This document shows, in pieces, positions 31,258 through 42,838 of a DNA stretch of 64,000 bases. Numbering within the stretch: position 1 is the stretch's first letter; every line of letters starts with the position of its first letter. The DNA is taken from positions 4,154,001 to 4,218,000 of the forward strand of contig JAUEDM010000005.1 of the NCBI GenBank assembly GCA_033439685.1, in the 5' to 3' direction. The notes below the pieces were generated by a model. The model saw only the letters and a list, made by a program, of their open reading frames with translations. It searched no databases and was not told where the DNA came from. The position numbers and the translations under genes are program-made. This stretch comes from Apodospora peruviana (taxonomy: Eukaryota; Ascomycota; Sordariomycetes; Sordariales; Lasiosphaeriaceae).

Positions 31258-32284
31258 ATGCAGGGAATGCACGCTGCTGCGGCCGCTTCGAGCGTCGGTG
31301 CGCGGATGCTGAGCGAGGTTGAGGAGACGAGTTTGGATGAGGTACGTATTTTGCTTGTTCACTTTTTGGATCGTTGACAGCAACACGTTGCGCAAGTATG
31401 ATGGGGTGGTATAGGCTGGGCTGGATGGGGAACTGTTTTCGATTTGATTGTCGCTGATACTTTTACCGGCGCGGCCCCGCCATCTCGATCAGATCTTGAC
31501 TTCGCTCCGCACCAACCTCACAAACGGAAACAACAACCATAACGACAGTCCCGACCGTGTTGCCGCGTCTACGTCCGCACCACCACCCAGAACTTTCCCG
31601 ATTTCGCGTCTCAATGAGTTGGTCAGGCGCCATTTCCGGGCGACACAGTCGGCGCCATTGGCTATCACGGGCCGCCACCACGAGCTCCTCTACGTCCTGG
31701 TCGCCACCTTGATCGCTCCTCCGTTCGAAAAAGCCGTTTCCATCGTCGACTTTGATGGTCGATTCGACGCGTTGCGCCTTCTCGCAACTGCTCCATACGG
31801 GGACGAGATTGGAGTAGCAACCGCCGCTCACTCTGAAGAAGAGCAAGGACGGATACAAGCAGTTGAAATGTCATCCTCAAATCGAATCGTACGGCGCTCG
31901 GATCTCGATCACGTCTACATTCTATGTCCTGCCCGCGGGGACTTGACGCATATTGCGGACTGCATCGCGTCTATGGAAGAATACATGGTCTACGGCTCCC
32001 ATCGCAGTCGTGCCCGGGAGTGGTGGGGCACGATGGTCATTGGGGGTGGACTGAACCCAGCCGGCGGCGCGTCTGCCGGGCACGTTGCGGTCACGGCTGG
32101 CTGGAGGGGATGGCTACGTGTTGATCGGGCAGAGGTGCCGGCCTTCTCATCAGGTATGAGTGTCGAAGAGGCGCTGGCGGACAGAGAGAAGCGCCAGGCT
32201 GCGGTAGACGACGCCGGGTGGGTGGCTAGCTGTCCTTGGGGCTGGTTCACGTTTGGCGGAAGCAACTCGGAGACAAATGTTTGA
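31258..32284 (+). CDS. RecA/XRCC2-like protein with degenerate Walker A (tentative)
   Basis: The downstream frame has no ATG of its own (it opens at a TTG just after a stop), so an upstream exon is needed. Exon 1 is 31258-31341 (alternative starts 31267 and 31306; ends EVEETSLDE, donor GTACGT). A 151-bp intron ends at CAG 31490-31492, and exon 2 is 31493-32284. The result is about 291 residues. The layout recalls RAD51 paralogues: PLAITGRHHELLYVLVATL stands where a Walker A would be but lacks GKT, VSIVDFDGRFDALRLL resembles the following strand and helix, and DLDHVYILCP resembles a Walker B strand. The C-terminal part (HVAVTAGWRGWLRVDR, SCPWGWFTF) fits as well. XRCC2/Psy3-like is my best guess; ATP binding is doubtful. 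Confidence 0.5.
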
Positions 32285-34604
32285 TCGAACGAGAAGATGT
32301 GAGAAATTTTCACGTCACTCTCAGTCGGTTCTCAATAATACGGCCATTCACTATGGCGCCGAGCGGTTCCCAATGGACGACATCACAAACCAAACAATGC
32401 GGGCCCTTTTCGGTACGACGGCTCAGGATTAGGTAGCTCTAGATGGCAGCGAAGAAAGCCTGGCTGTTATCAACTCATCAACAAAGCTTGTGGAAGTTCT
32501 ATCTCTCAGACCGAGGACCCTATGAACGACCGAGGTGCCGGCCCTGCGGAGGCCGTGACCCGCACGGCCGCGGCGATTTTCCAGACGGATGCCCGCATAG
32601 TAATCGCGGATGCGGAGCACGTTAAGTGGAGATGCCACGAACGAGTTTGCATCCTGATTCCACCGCTGGATCGACTTTTCCCTGGGAAAGCCGCGGGGAA
32701 GATTTCCACTGCGGGCTGCCACATGTATTGCGGACTTTGTTGCAAGCGGGCCGGATAGATATGCTCCAATATCGCAAGAGTGGTGAAGCAGGTAAAATTT
32801 TGGATGTGATCTGCACCTTGATCTTTTTCCCTGTGTTGGTTCAGAGACAACCTCAGGCACTTTTATGATGCGGAAGTTGACCGGTACCTGGTCAGGACAA
32901 GTGGGGAAGACCCGTTTGCACGTCCAACTTTGAATCTTCAGCGCACTACTGAAGTCGGTGACATGTCATGATTTGCAAAGCATGCACATACCTGCTTGTT
33001 AGGGTCTATTGCAGGCCATTGTCCTGAAATAGGTTGGGAACAATTCCCCGAATCTGCTCTGCAAAGACTGGACGAGGTTTTGGCCTAAACCCTTGCAGCT
33101 GCTGGCCGGCCCTTGGCGATTCACATTTCTAATGGGGCTCGGAGTGATTCACGCCAGCCAGGTCCGCATTCTCTTTTCTGTTCATCTGTTGGGCTTCTGT
33201 GGCGTTCTGTTGCATCCGGTCGGATCAAGGCATCCAGCAGGAGCCTGAACGTGAGACAGCCGGCAGTTTGCGGAACCAAACCGGGAGAGGGCGGTCCCCG
33301 TCACTGGCTCCGGCGCCGACGCGGTCTTGGTGCCGGCCAAGACTGACTACCAAGGATCTTTCGGGTTCCCGCCATGTTCTCTTCCCTGTTGCGCGACTTC
33401 GGCCGGCCTTGCGGGTCCCTGCATCTGCCAGCCACACGCCAATCTGATCCTACCACCGATCACTCCCTGATGCTCTTAACATTCTCCTTGGCTGGCTGGC
33501 TGGTTCGACCTCTTCAGTATATCTCCCGTCTTTCGGTGCCCACTCGGGCTGAAGTATCCTCAAATATTTCGTCCCATTTGACGTCACTTGATCGGCAGTG
33601 CATCTCAAGCGGCGACTAGCGGTCAGAACTCCTCTGCCGAGTTCCGCCGGTAACCTGTATCAACCAGATATCCAAGAGATCCAGGAGATTATGGAAGATA
33701 GCCGCATAGCCGATCTCATTGTGTAAGCTGCTGTTGCAGTCCTGTTCCTGGCCCCTTTTTCAGGGTCCTGTTGCCCCCCCTCTTCTGCGTATTGGTGCAC
33801 CAAACGACCGGGTTCACCGCCCGATTCGTAACTCAGTCTGTTCTACCCACGTTATTTTTGGTCCCTGAAACAAAATTCGCCTCGCTCTTGGCCGGTTTGA
33901 CTGTACTGGAATTGTTCTTCAATGTAGCCTGGCAGCTGTCTGGCACTCGCCGGCTCCGCGTTAGTCTTCCAGAACCTGATTACCTACCCTTCACTTCGCT
34001 AGCCTATGCGTTACTTGTGAACGTGTTGTCTTATCATGCATTCTCCTACGACGTACCAATTGGACCCTGAAGGCTTGGCTGGGCTCGATCGGGGTTGACC
34101 CATTAACAGACTTGTCTGCAGGATGTGGCATCTCCAACCAAGGATCGGCAGGAAAACACTGCCTGGCAACACAGTCCGAAGATTCGTTTCACAGACGTTG
34201 TTAAGGTATTGTTTTCTCGTTTCCCGGCTGTGAAGGCTCAGGATTGACTTTATTGTTACCTTGTGCTTCCCCGGTACCCACCGGATATCCACATGATAGA
34301 CTGAACGGCAGATCCCATCCTCAACGAATGAGATACTCTGATGCGGCGGTTCAAAGATCAGATCCTTCTAGTCCAGGGACTGCCGCGCCCAAGATGACAC
34401 GCTTGGGAGGCATATAAGAGGATAACCTCCGCCTTTCCCACCTTGAGACTTTCTTGAGAGTTAGACCAAAACACCCCTCTCTTTTATACATCCTATATCA
34501 CCGCCTCAGTGTGGTGAAAAGTGAGGTGGAAGCAGCACACTTATCCAGGCCGACGAAGTTCGCTCAATACACCCCTCACGTTCCTGTCCTTACCAAACCT
34601 CGTC
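32285..34604. other. Intergenic, mostly leader of the HAD gene
   Basis: 2.3 kb. A frame at 32522-32758 (plus, 78 residues) and its antisense at 32429-32860 are the only longer ones, and neither shows a domain. Sequence from about 34390 to 34604 is CT-rich leader before the HAD start. No gene is called. Confidence 0.45.
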
Positions 34605-36088
34605 ATGTCTGCCCTCACCCCGCAGAGACCGGGCATGCCTGCCCGCCAGATCTCGAGCAGCAGCTTCGCGGAGGCCTTTGATGTTGCCCGGAGTAAGATC
34701 AGCGATCTCACCGTCGACGAGGAAGAAGATGACATGGCCACGCCGGCCTCCTCGGCTGGCTCGCTCTGTTCCGACAACGAGTCGCCACTTACCGATGGTG
34801 GAGAGTCGCCTGCCAGTCCCGTCACTCCAATCACCGCCCCGTGTACTCCCGGGATTGACCCCGACGTGGTCGACAACTTTGCCTTTGCCTTTGACATCGA
34901 CGGCGTCCTCATCCGGGGCGGTAAGCCCATCCCCGAGGCCATCGAGGCCATGAAGGTACTCAATGGAGAGAACGAGTTTGGAGTAAAGGTGTACGTTGCC
35001 ATAACCCTTCCCACTGTCCCATCAGCCAGCTAACCAATATCGTTCTACTTGACAGCCCATATATTTTCTTGACCAATGGCGGGGGCAAGTTTGAAACCGA
35101 ACGATGCAAAGACCTCTCTGGACAGCTCGAAATCGACGTCTCACCCGGCCAATTCATCTGCGGCCACACTCCAATGCGGGAATTTGCCGACCGTTATGGG
35201 ACTGTGCTAGTCGTCGGCGGCGAGGGCGAAAAATGCCGCGACGTGGCAGAGAGCTACGGTTTTCGGGATGTCATCACCCCAGGCGACATCCTCAAAGCCA
35301 ACGCCGCCACCGCGCCCTTCCGACAACTAACCCCCTCCGAGTTCCAAAACTCGCGCGACCTGCTCGAGGGCGGCGTCAAGAAGCTTAGCGACATCGTCGT
35401 CGAGGCGGTCTTTGTGTTTGCTGACTCGCGCGACTGGGCTTCCGATCTGCAAATCATTCTCGATATCGCGCAAAGCAAAGGCGGCAGGCTAGAAACGCGC
35501 TCCGAGACGTTTGACGAGGGCCCACCCATCTATTTTAGTCACGGCGACGTCCTCTGGTCCGCCGCGCACGAGCACGCCAGACTAGGAATGGGCGCGCTGC
35601 GCAAGATTGTTGAGACTGTGTTTTCTGACACGTCCGGCGGGAAAAAACTCAAGACCCACGCGTTCGGAAAGCCGCAGGTTTCGACTTTCGAGTTTGCTAC
35701 TCGTTTGTTGCAGCAGTGGCGGGCCGCACACCATGGGCTCGCTGAAAGCGCGCCGCCTGATACGGTGTACTTCGTTGGCGACACGCCCGAGTCGGATATT
35801 CGCGGTACCAATGCCATGAACGAGAAGAGCAGCAACGAGTGGTACAGTATCCTTGTTAAGACGGGTGTGTATCAAGAGGGTACTGAGCCGCGGTATAAAC
35901 CGCGAAAACTGGTGGATACTGTGCTCGATGCTGTTAATCATGGGATTCGACGGGAAATGAGCAAACTTGGGTCCCGGAAGGGAACTGGTGGACGGCTGCT
36001 GCCGCTTGATGATGTTGCGCTCAAGTCGTTCTCGGAAGGCAGGACGCCTGATTTTGTGACGAGTGCTGGGCCGTTTTCGGATCCATGA
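34605..36088 (+). CDS. HAD-superfamily hydrolase, CECR5-like
   Basis: Two exons, 34605-34990 and 35056-36088, with a 65-bp GTACGT...CAG intron, encode 472 residues. After a Ser/Thr/Pro-rich, partly acidic N-terminus of ~90 residues comes motif I, FDIDGVLIRGG, with nucleophile D97 and acid/base D99. Motif II is YIFLTNGGG across the splice junction. The late motif is TVYFVGDTPESDIRGTNAM. Together these define a class IIA HAD phosphatase-type enzyme, and the order and length fit the CECR5 (HDHD5) group of eukaryotes, often mitochondrial, of unknown substrate. The internal block YGFRDVITPGDIL also matches that group. The start was chosen at ATG 34605; an upstream in-frame extension is poorly conserved in character. 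Confidence 0.88.
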
Positions 36089-36477
36089 TTCAAGTTTGCG
36101 TCTTTCTTTGGGGACTGTTTATTTGTTACCGGGATTTTGGGGCTGCGCTTAGATACCACTGTCATTCGTTTATGGGTTTATTCTTTTCATTCTTTCTGTT
36201 ATTTTTGGATATGGACTTTTGTTTTTGGCCCTTCCTTGGCGGAAACTCGCCAACTGCCTTTGCACCTTGGTGGTTGAGTTTACAGGCAGGCGTCAAACTA
36301 CTTTGAAGCATAAAAGACATGTCGAGGTTCACGCCATGCTAGAGCCTTGCTTTCAAATCCTTATTATATTAAACGGATACAAGGTCACCCTTATAAATGG
36401 GACATTTAGAGATAGACTAGGTAGACGCTACGTGCATTCTGGTAAAAAGAATATAAAGGTACATACATATGAAAAGA
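36089..36477. other. Intergenic between convergent genes
   Basis: 389 bp between the HAD stop and the AIF-like stop, AT-rich. No gene. Confidence 0.6.
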
Positions 36478-37821
36478 TCAAGACTCCTTAGCCCACTGCT
36501 TCCCACTCCACAACCGTCCCGTCGTCCAGAGCCAGTAATCTCTCCCCTTGAAAAGCCAGACCATGAAACTGGGCAACCGGTAGCCCATCATGGCCCCGAC
36601 CCCCTTGGACGTACCGATCGGCACCAATTGAGTCTCGCGGACATCTTCCTTGAACAGTCTATCCTTCACACCTACCTCTTTTTGGGTGGTACCCGCTTCC
36701 GAGAGTAGGAGGTCGGTCTTGATGTTGGTGCAGAGTATGGGTACAGCGGCAAGGACGTTGTGAATGGCCGGGCTGGCGGCGTAGTTGCTCACGTCGCCTA
36801 TAGCATAAATCTGTGCCCCCGGGCCGGCGGCGTCAACTCTCAATGTTGACGGGTTCGTGAGCACACGTCCCGTAGATTCTGGAGAAGTTGAGAGTAACCC
36901 AGAACTGGAAGAAATGAAATCGGTGTTTGGGGTTGTGCCGACGCAGGGGATGTAGATATCCGCTCGTAGCTGTTGAGTTTCTTTGTGCTTGGAAAGGAGA
37001 GTGACGGAGGAAGTTTCGCCTCCTTGAATTAGGAGAACGTCTTTATTGGTAGCTGAGGAATTGGAAGGGGGGGTTGCGTCGACCACGCGGGTGTCGGTGA
37101 TGATCCGCACGCCGACTTTGGCGAGGTAGGCTTCTGCCTGTTGAGACAAGGCTTCTCGCAGACGGGGTAAGATACGTGACGAGGCTGTCACCAACGTGAT
37201 ATTGACCTTCGGGTTGGGGAAGGAGGACTGGTAGAACGGGGCGCGGCCGTTGAGGTGCTGGCCTAATTCGCCTGCTACTTCTACTCCTGTAGGTCCGCCG
37301 CCTGCGATTACTATGTTTTTCGTTGTGGTGGAGGATAGAGAAGTGCGGAAGGTGGCCCAGCTTGCGCGGAGGAGGGACGCGTCGCCGGTGTTGAGGCCGA
37401 GTAAGGGGGAAGGGGTGGACGCGCCGGTTGCGATTATCAATGCGTGAAATACCAGATTGACGGTTTCGGGTGTTTTTGGCGAGATGAGGGAGACGGAGAC
37501 GGTTCGAGCGACATGATCGAGGGCTGTGGCGTGGCCGTGGATGAAGCGGAATTTTGTTGTGGAAGGGTATTGGTTGAATTGGGTCGGGATGTCAACAAAG
37601 AGTTTTTCTTGGTTGAAAAAGTCGTCTGAGATCATGGCCCGAGGGCATGCTGGGCGGCACATTGCTTGGCTTGAGGTGCTGACGAGGACGAGCTCGAAAG
37701 AGTATGGGTCTGCGAGAAAAGGGAGGGCATGTTTGAGGAGGTAGTGGGCTGTGGATAGGCCGGAGTAGGAGCCGCCGAGGATGACGATTTGTTTCTTTTT
37801 TGTTTGTGTGTTGACGGCCAT
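36478..37821 (-). CDS. AIF/AMID-like FAD-dependent pyridine-nucleotide oxidoreductase
   Basis: Single exon, 447 residues from ATG 37821 (MAVNTQTKKKQIVIL). The longer frame upstream would add 49 untypical residues. The first dinucleotide-binding motif is IVILGGSYSGLSTAHYLL. ATG near LIIATGASTPSP marks the hinge, the second Rossmann motif is IVIAGGGPTGVEVAGEL, and IYAIGDVSNYA is the C-terminal FAD-contact motif. This is the two-Rossmann oxidoreductase fold of the AIF2/AMID/FSP1 and NDH-2-like proteins, which oxidise NAD(P)H and reduce quinones or oxygen. No clear presequence is seen; the short C-terminal helix region (YRLPSFMVWLFKGRDYW) may touch membrane. Its exact acceptor is unknown. Confidence 0.86.
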   Translation of the reverse strand: MAVNTQTKKKQIVILGGSYSGLSTAHYLLKHALPFLADPYSFELVLVSTSSQAMCRPACPRAMISDDFFNQEKLFVDIPTQFNQYPSTTKFRFIHGHATALDHVARTVSVSLISPKTPETVNLVFHALIIATGASTPSPLLGLNTGDASLLRASWATFRTSLSSTTTKNIVIAGGGPTGVEVAGELGQHLNGRAPFYQSSFPNPKVNITLVTASSRILPRLREALSQQAEAYLAKVGVRIITDTRVVDATPPSNSSATNKDVLLIQGGETSSVTLLSKHKETQQLRADIYIPCVGTTPNTDFISSSSGLLSTSPESTGRVLTNPSTLRVDAAGPGAQIYAIGDVSNYAASPAIHNVLAAVPILCTNIKTDLLLSEAGTTQKEVGVKDRLFKEDVRETQLVPIGTSKGVGAMMGYRLPSFMVWLFKGRDYWLWTTGRLWSGKQWAKES

Positions 37822-38961
37822 TTTTACGGGTTTTAAGGATGAGGGATGGATGGATGAGCAGAGGTTGGCTAGTAGGGGAAAATCAAGAGACGGTATGGAA
37901 AACACAATCAAGAAAAAAAGGGATACGATATTTTGTTCTGAACTACTGGGCACCTTCTTAAACAACAATCATATAAATCGACCGGCGGCCATCGGACGGA
38001 GAAGCAGCGATGAGGCCGGACCACTGGAGTGATTGGTCCTTTCCTTCGGCCGAAATGCGGACGAGTTTTTGTTGACGAACCGGACGAAGGCTTTCGTATG
38101 TAAGTGACTAACCCACAACACCAACAATGGAAAGGGGCTGATAACAACTCCCGCGGCGAGGAAAAAGCTTAGACGACAGATAAAATTACTCAATTTGAGT
38201 CATACGTACCAAATGATTTCTTCTTATTTTCCTCGGCTTCCTGTCCTTTTGGTGGCTCAAAAACCAAGGCGACTTGACACCGCAACGTGAAGTCAAGCTG
38301 AATTTCACAAACATTCAAAGCCACTCAAAATGCTTTGAATATGAGCAACTGCATCCTTGCTGATCATATAACGCGGCTCGAGTGGTGAATGCGAAGCATC
38401 TATCTACACCTAGGTGAACTTTGCCCCTGTCTTGTAAAGGACGTGATGATCGCACACCCGAGCCCTACCCGAGCGCCTACCCTAAGGCAGTGTTACTACA
38501 CCGTTGACCAACCTGGGGAACGTTATGAACATCAAGCATTAATTAGCAGGAACCTTCCTTGATTGTTTCCGTTGCACATGGCGCTTCCCCGGTGTAGATA
38601 CTCCTTACTGCATTTCCCCGCATGCGCAATCCTCATGTGCCGTCCCGGAAACTTGCATTACGCTCCTGTGTGAGGAAAAGTGTCTGAACACTCGGTCATA
38701 CACCGCTTTTGGCAGGTCATCGGACTTCGACTTGTATATTGACGTTACATGAGGTGGAGGGACGGTGCAGATCCCGTACACCGACGACGACGACAACAAA
38801 ACAAGAACCCTCCTGTCTAGATTTCATCTTTCAACTCTTCTATTCTCCTTCCCTTGAGATTTTGAATTCGGCTCCTCAAATCCCATTCAACTACAAGCCC
38901 GGCCGGCTCATACAAACAAAAAGGGGTAAACAACAAACAAACATCCCTTCTAGTCATCATC
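37822..38961. other. Divergent promoter region, AIF-like and GH125 genes
   Basis: 1.1 kb between the two starts. It has a CACCTAGGTG palindrome near 38407 and CA-rich leader before 38962. No gene is seen. Confidence 0.5.
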
Positions 38962-40593
38962 ATGAAAATCCTCGCCCTCACCTTCCTCTTGCTCTTTGCG
39001 CAAGTGCAGTCCCAGTCATCCTGCCCAGACTACTCAGAATACTCCAAAGCCCGACACCCACCATACTCGTCCGGCACCTACGCCCTGCCCTACCAACGCC
39101 TACCGCCAGCATGCCGCACCTTCAACTCAACAATCATCGAAGAAGTCATCAACTCCATGTCAACATTAATCCACGACCCGGATCTGTACCGGCTCTTCGA
39201 GAACACACTCCCCAACACATTGGACACCGCAATCCGGTGGCGCGGCGTGGCAGCCAACAACAGCGCCGAAGAACTCACCTTCATCATCACGGGAGACATC
39301 AACGCAATGTGGCTGCGCGACAGCGCCAACCAACTCCAATCATACCACGTCTTCCTCCCGACATCTCCTGACACCACCACCGATTCTTTGTCAAGTCTCT
39401 TCCGCGGTGTGATAAACCTACAAGCACGCTACCTGTTAACCTCACCATTCTGCAACTCCTTCCAGCCTCCCCCTGAATCCGGAATCCCACCAGCAACAAA
39501 CGGCGCCTCAGCATCAGACACAGTCTTCCCGCCATACGATCTCCAAAAAGTGTTCGAATGCAAATACGAACTCGATTCGTTGGCAGCATTCCTCCAAATC
39601 AGCACCACCTACGCGTCCATCACCCATGACACCGCCTTCTTCACCAAATTTCAGTGGGTGCACGCCGTGCGCGCCGCGCTGAGTACAGCAAAAGCAATGA
39701 TGACACCCACCTACGACGCAAACGGCGCCGTCCTAAACAGTCCCTACACGTTCACCCGCCTCACAACCCGAACAACGGAAACTCTCGCCAACGATGGGCT
39801 AGGCCACCCCGTCGCTCGCGATATCGGTCTTATCCGCAGCGCATTCCGACCAAGCGACGACAGCACCACGTTCCAATTCCTGATCCCCGCCAACATGATG
39901 TTTGCGCACTACCTCCAGCCAACATCAGACATTCTTTTCGCCATAAACGAGACAGTGCTGGGCCAAGAAATCCGCGATTTTGGAACTTCATTACGGGACG
40001 CCATAACAACACACGGAATTGTGTCAGTCCCTTCAGCTAAGGACGGTAACGAAACAGAAACAATATACGCGTACGAAGTCGACGGCTTTGGGTCATCACT
40101 AATAATGGACGACGCAAACGTTCCGTCGTTACTATCCGCCCCGTTGTTAGGGTATACCAACCCTTCCGATCCAGTCTACTTACGCACAAGGAACAGAATA
40201 CTGGACAGTGACTCAGGGAACGGAAACCCGTACTTTATGCGCGGACCGGTAATCAATGCCGTCGGCGGACCGCACGCCGGACCGGGAATGGCCTGGCCGA
40301 TGGCGAGTATCGTGCGGATTCTGACTTCCCAGGATGATGACGAGATTTCCAAGACACTAAAAGAGATTCTCGCAAGTACGTGTGGACTTGGTCTGATTCA
40401 CGAGAGCGTGAATGCTTTTAATGCGAGTCGGTGGACGAGACAGTGGTACGTTTATCTTCATTCTGTGGGTTCTGGTTTATATGGAAAACACTGACAAGAA
40501 AATAGGTTCTCCTGGGCAAATGGTCTCTTTGGGCAGATGATTTACGATATCAAAGACAGGAACCCGGGTATTCTGGCTCAGTCTTTTCAGTAG
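38962..40593 (+). CDS. Secreted GH125 exo-alpha-1,6-mannosidase
   Basis: Two exons, 38962-40445 and 40506-40593 (GTACGT...AATAG intron), encode 523 residues. A signal peptide is clear: MKILALTFLLLFAQVQSQ. Conserved GH125 blocks are GDINAMWLRDSANQLQSY, FECKYELDSLAAFLQ, YEVDGFGSSLIMDDANVPSL, YFMRGPVINAVGGPH and IHESVNAFNASRWTRQW. The terminal FSWANGLFGQMIYD lies wholly in exon 2, which confirms the intron. GH125 enzymes release mannose from non-reducing alpha-1,6 ends, as in N-glycans or cell-wall mannan. Several N-glycosylation sequons are present. I expect an extracellular or secretory-pathway enzyme. Confidence 0.92.
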
Positions 40594-41150
40594 CGAAACG
40601 ATACCTAATATAATATTTCAGAACTGTTGTCATGGCATGCATTCACGATAACTGTAACCACTAGTCGTTTAGAGGATGTGTAAAGCATGTTGATTAGGTG
40701 GTAATGTCTAGGTAGGTAGGTGGTAAAGTAATTCATTATTCCATTATCAATAGTTGATACCGTAGGTATAGATGCATCAGCACTGGTTGTCTGCACATGT
40801 TCCATCCACCCCTATCCCCCCCCTTTCTATAGTCACCAGGTACTCTCATAAGTAGTACCTCTAAATCACTCCGTTCACCCCGCAGGCTAATGCAGCATAT
40901 ACACCACGCAGGAAAGATACAGTACAAAAGGCGATGGAAGAAAAACAAGTAGCCAACATCGTAAATGTCGTGATTGCCGCCATCGGCCATATGACGAAGG
41001 AAGGAAAAGGGAAAAGAGTCATGAAAGTGAGTGGATGTGTGCGGTATGCGTGGACGTGAGAGGCCGTGCAAAGTGTAAAGGTCATATAGTCGTGTGTGAA
41101 AAGGCAAGATGTACAGTCGAGTCGAAGATGGAAATTTCGCGGCCATCCAG
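40594..41150. other. Intergenic between convergent genes
   Basis: 0.56 kb between GH125 and the Gly-Asn-rich protein gene. It contains the TAGGTAGGTAGG array near 40710. No gene. Confidence 0.55.
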
Positions 41151-42838
41151 CTAGTAATACCCCGGCGGCGGCTGCCTTCCAGGATTGATCCGCACGACAG
41201 TCTTGCCGGCATCCTGGAAGTTGATGTACTGCGAATCCGGCGTTATGGGTGGCGTTCCTGGCGGCACCGGCCAGCGCATCATGCCTGGCGATAAGACACC
41301 ACTGTCCGCAGTCAGAGCACTCACCGCACTGACACCGCCGATGCTATCCATGCTACCTCTCCTCGCGCCCCGATACGCATCCGATGGTTGGCGAGTGGGA
41401 TACACAGCAGGCACCAACGGAGAGACGGGGGATACAGGCGATACAGGCGACGGCGTAAAGGTTTGTCTCGACGGATTAGGGCCGGGAGCTGATCCCGAAA
41501 TCGGCTTCCTCCTGATGGCTGCGACGGGCACCATGAGGCCAGGCCCACTGCTTGCCTCTCTCATCGGTGGCGGTGGCTGTTGAGGAGATTGACCCGAGTT
41601 AGCAGCAGCGGCGGCGGTCCCAGAAACACTCGCACCCGCCACGGCTCCCGCGACAAGCAACGAACTTCCCATTCCATCGCTGTGGCGGCTTCCACCCCCG
41701 TAGGCAGACTGAGCTAATCCCAAGGGCACCAACATGCGTTGCACAAAAGCCGACTTTCGGAATCGAAATAGGAGGGCGACCAGGGCGAGAAGCACAAGAA
41801 GCCCAACTAATTGGTGATTCACGGGTCAGCAGGATTCTCGAACCACATCGGCCGACGGACGGAAGAGACCAAAAACGAACAAGACATACTAACGATACCG
41901 GCTATTGCGCCCGGTGGTAATCCGCCGCCTGACGACCCGGTGCTGCCTCCTCCGGAATTCTGACCGTTACCGGTACCGGGACTTCCAGGGTTGTTGGGGT
42001 CGTTGCTGGTTCCGCCGGTCCCGCCCAGGCCACCGGAAGATCCGTGAGAAGACTGAGGGTCGAAAGCGGACGGCGTGTCTGTTTGTGCTGCCGCTGGCAC
42101 AGGTGAGCCATCATACGGATAGTCGGGGTTGTCTGTAGGCACTGCAGGGCCTGATCCGACCTGGGGCGTCGCTGTCGAGCCCGCAAACACACCGCCGGCA
42201 CCTGGTACACCGCCTGCTCCTGCTGACTTCTCTGGGTTTGCAGCGCCGCCAGGAGAGTTCCCTTTGTCGGAGCCTGAACCTGGGGATGGGCTGGCGCCTT
42301 TTGCAGTAGTCTGTGAACCTGAGCCCGGGTTGGCTCCGGCCGGTGGGTTGTTCACGTCGTCGGGTGACGAGTCTGCCGGCGGAGAGGAGTTGCCGACAGG
42401 TGTAGGCGCGGGTTGCGCCTGACCTGGGTTCTGATTGTTGTAGGGCTTTTGCGTGTTGGCCGGCGTAGGTGTCGGGGTTGGAGCTGGTTTTGGCGTCGTC
42501 GCTGGATCTTGTTTTGTTGTAGTCGGTTGGGCGCCGCCGTTATTGTCACCACCATTTCCGTTACCATTTCCATTTCCATTCCCATTTCCATTTCCGTTGC
42601 CCTGGCCATTACCGTTCCCATTCCCGTTGCCATTACCATTGCCGTTCCAATTCCCATGTCCACCGTTTCCCCAGCCGCCATTGCCGTTCCCATTCCCGCT
42701 ACCTCCTCCGTTGCTGTTGCCGCCGCCCACCTCGCAGTTCCGCGTCACGAAACACCATGGGTTCCAACTTGGACCGCGTCCTGATCCGCCGCCCCGCTGT
42801 CTCTTCTCCAACAGAGCCGATAGATCCGCAAGATGCAT
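41151..42838 (-). CDS. Gly/Asn- and Pro/Ser-rich single-pass membrane protein
   Basis: Two exons, 42838-41890 and 41806-41151, joined by an 83-bp GTATGT...TTAG intron, encode 534 residues. The start is ATG 42838 (MHLADLSALLEKRQRGG); the longer frame begins at a non-ATG codon. A long N-terminal part follows: a GNGNGN run of about 55 residues, then a Pro/Thr/Ala/Gly/Ser-rich stalk. One transmembrane segment is created exactly by the splice junction (AIAGIV joined to IGLLVLLALVALLF), with RFRK as stop-transfer. The cytosolic tail is Ser/Pro/Gly-rich. No classical signal peptide is seen, though the EKR near residue 20 could be a processing site. Topology suggests a cell-surface sensor or wall-linked protein; the function is unknown. 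Confidence 0.75.
42540..42715. repeat. Hexanucleotide-type coding minisatellite (Gly-Asn)
   Basis: Imperfect CCATTT/CCATTC/CCGTTG units in tandem on the plus strand encode the GNGNGN run of the minus-strand gene. Third-position changes keep Gly and Asn, so selection seems to act on the protein. Confidence 0.85.

Noticed and set aside
32429..32860. Overlapping frames of 143 (minus) and 78 (plus) residues
   Set aside because: Neither has a domain and both cover the same DNA; there is no basis to choose, so no gene was called.
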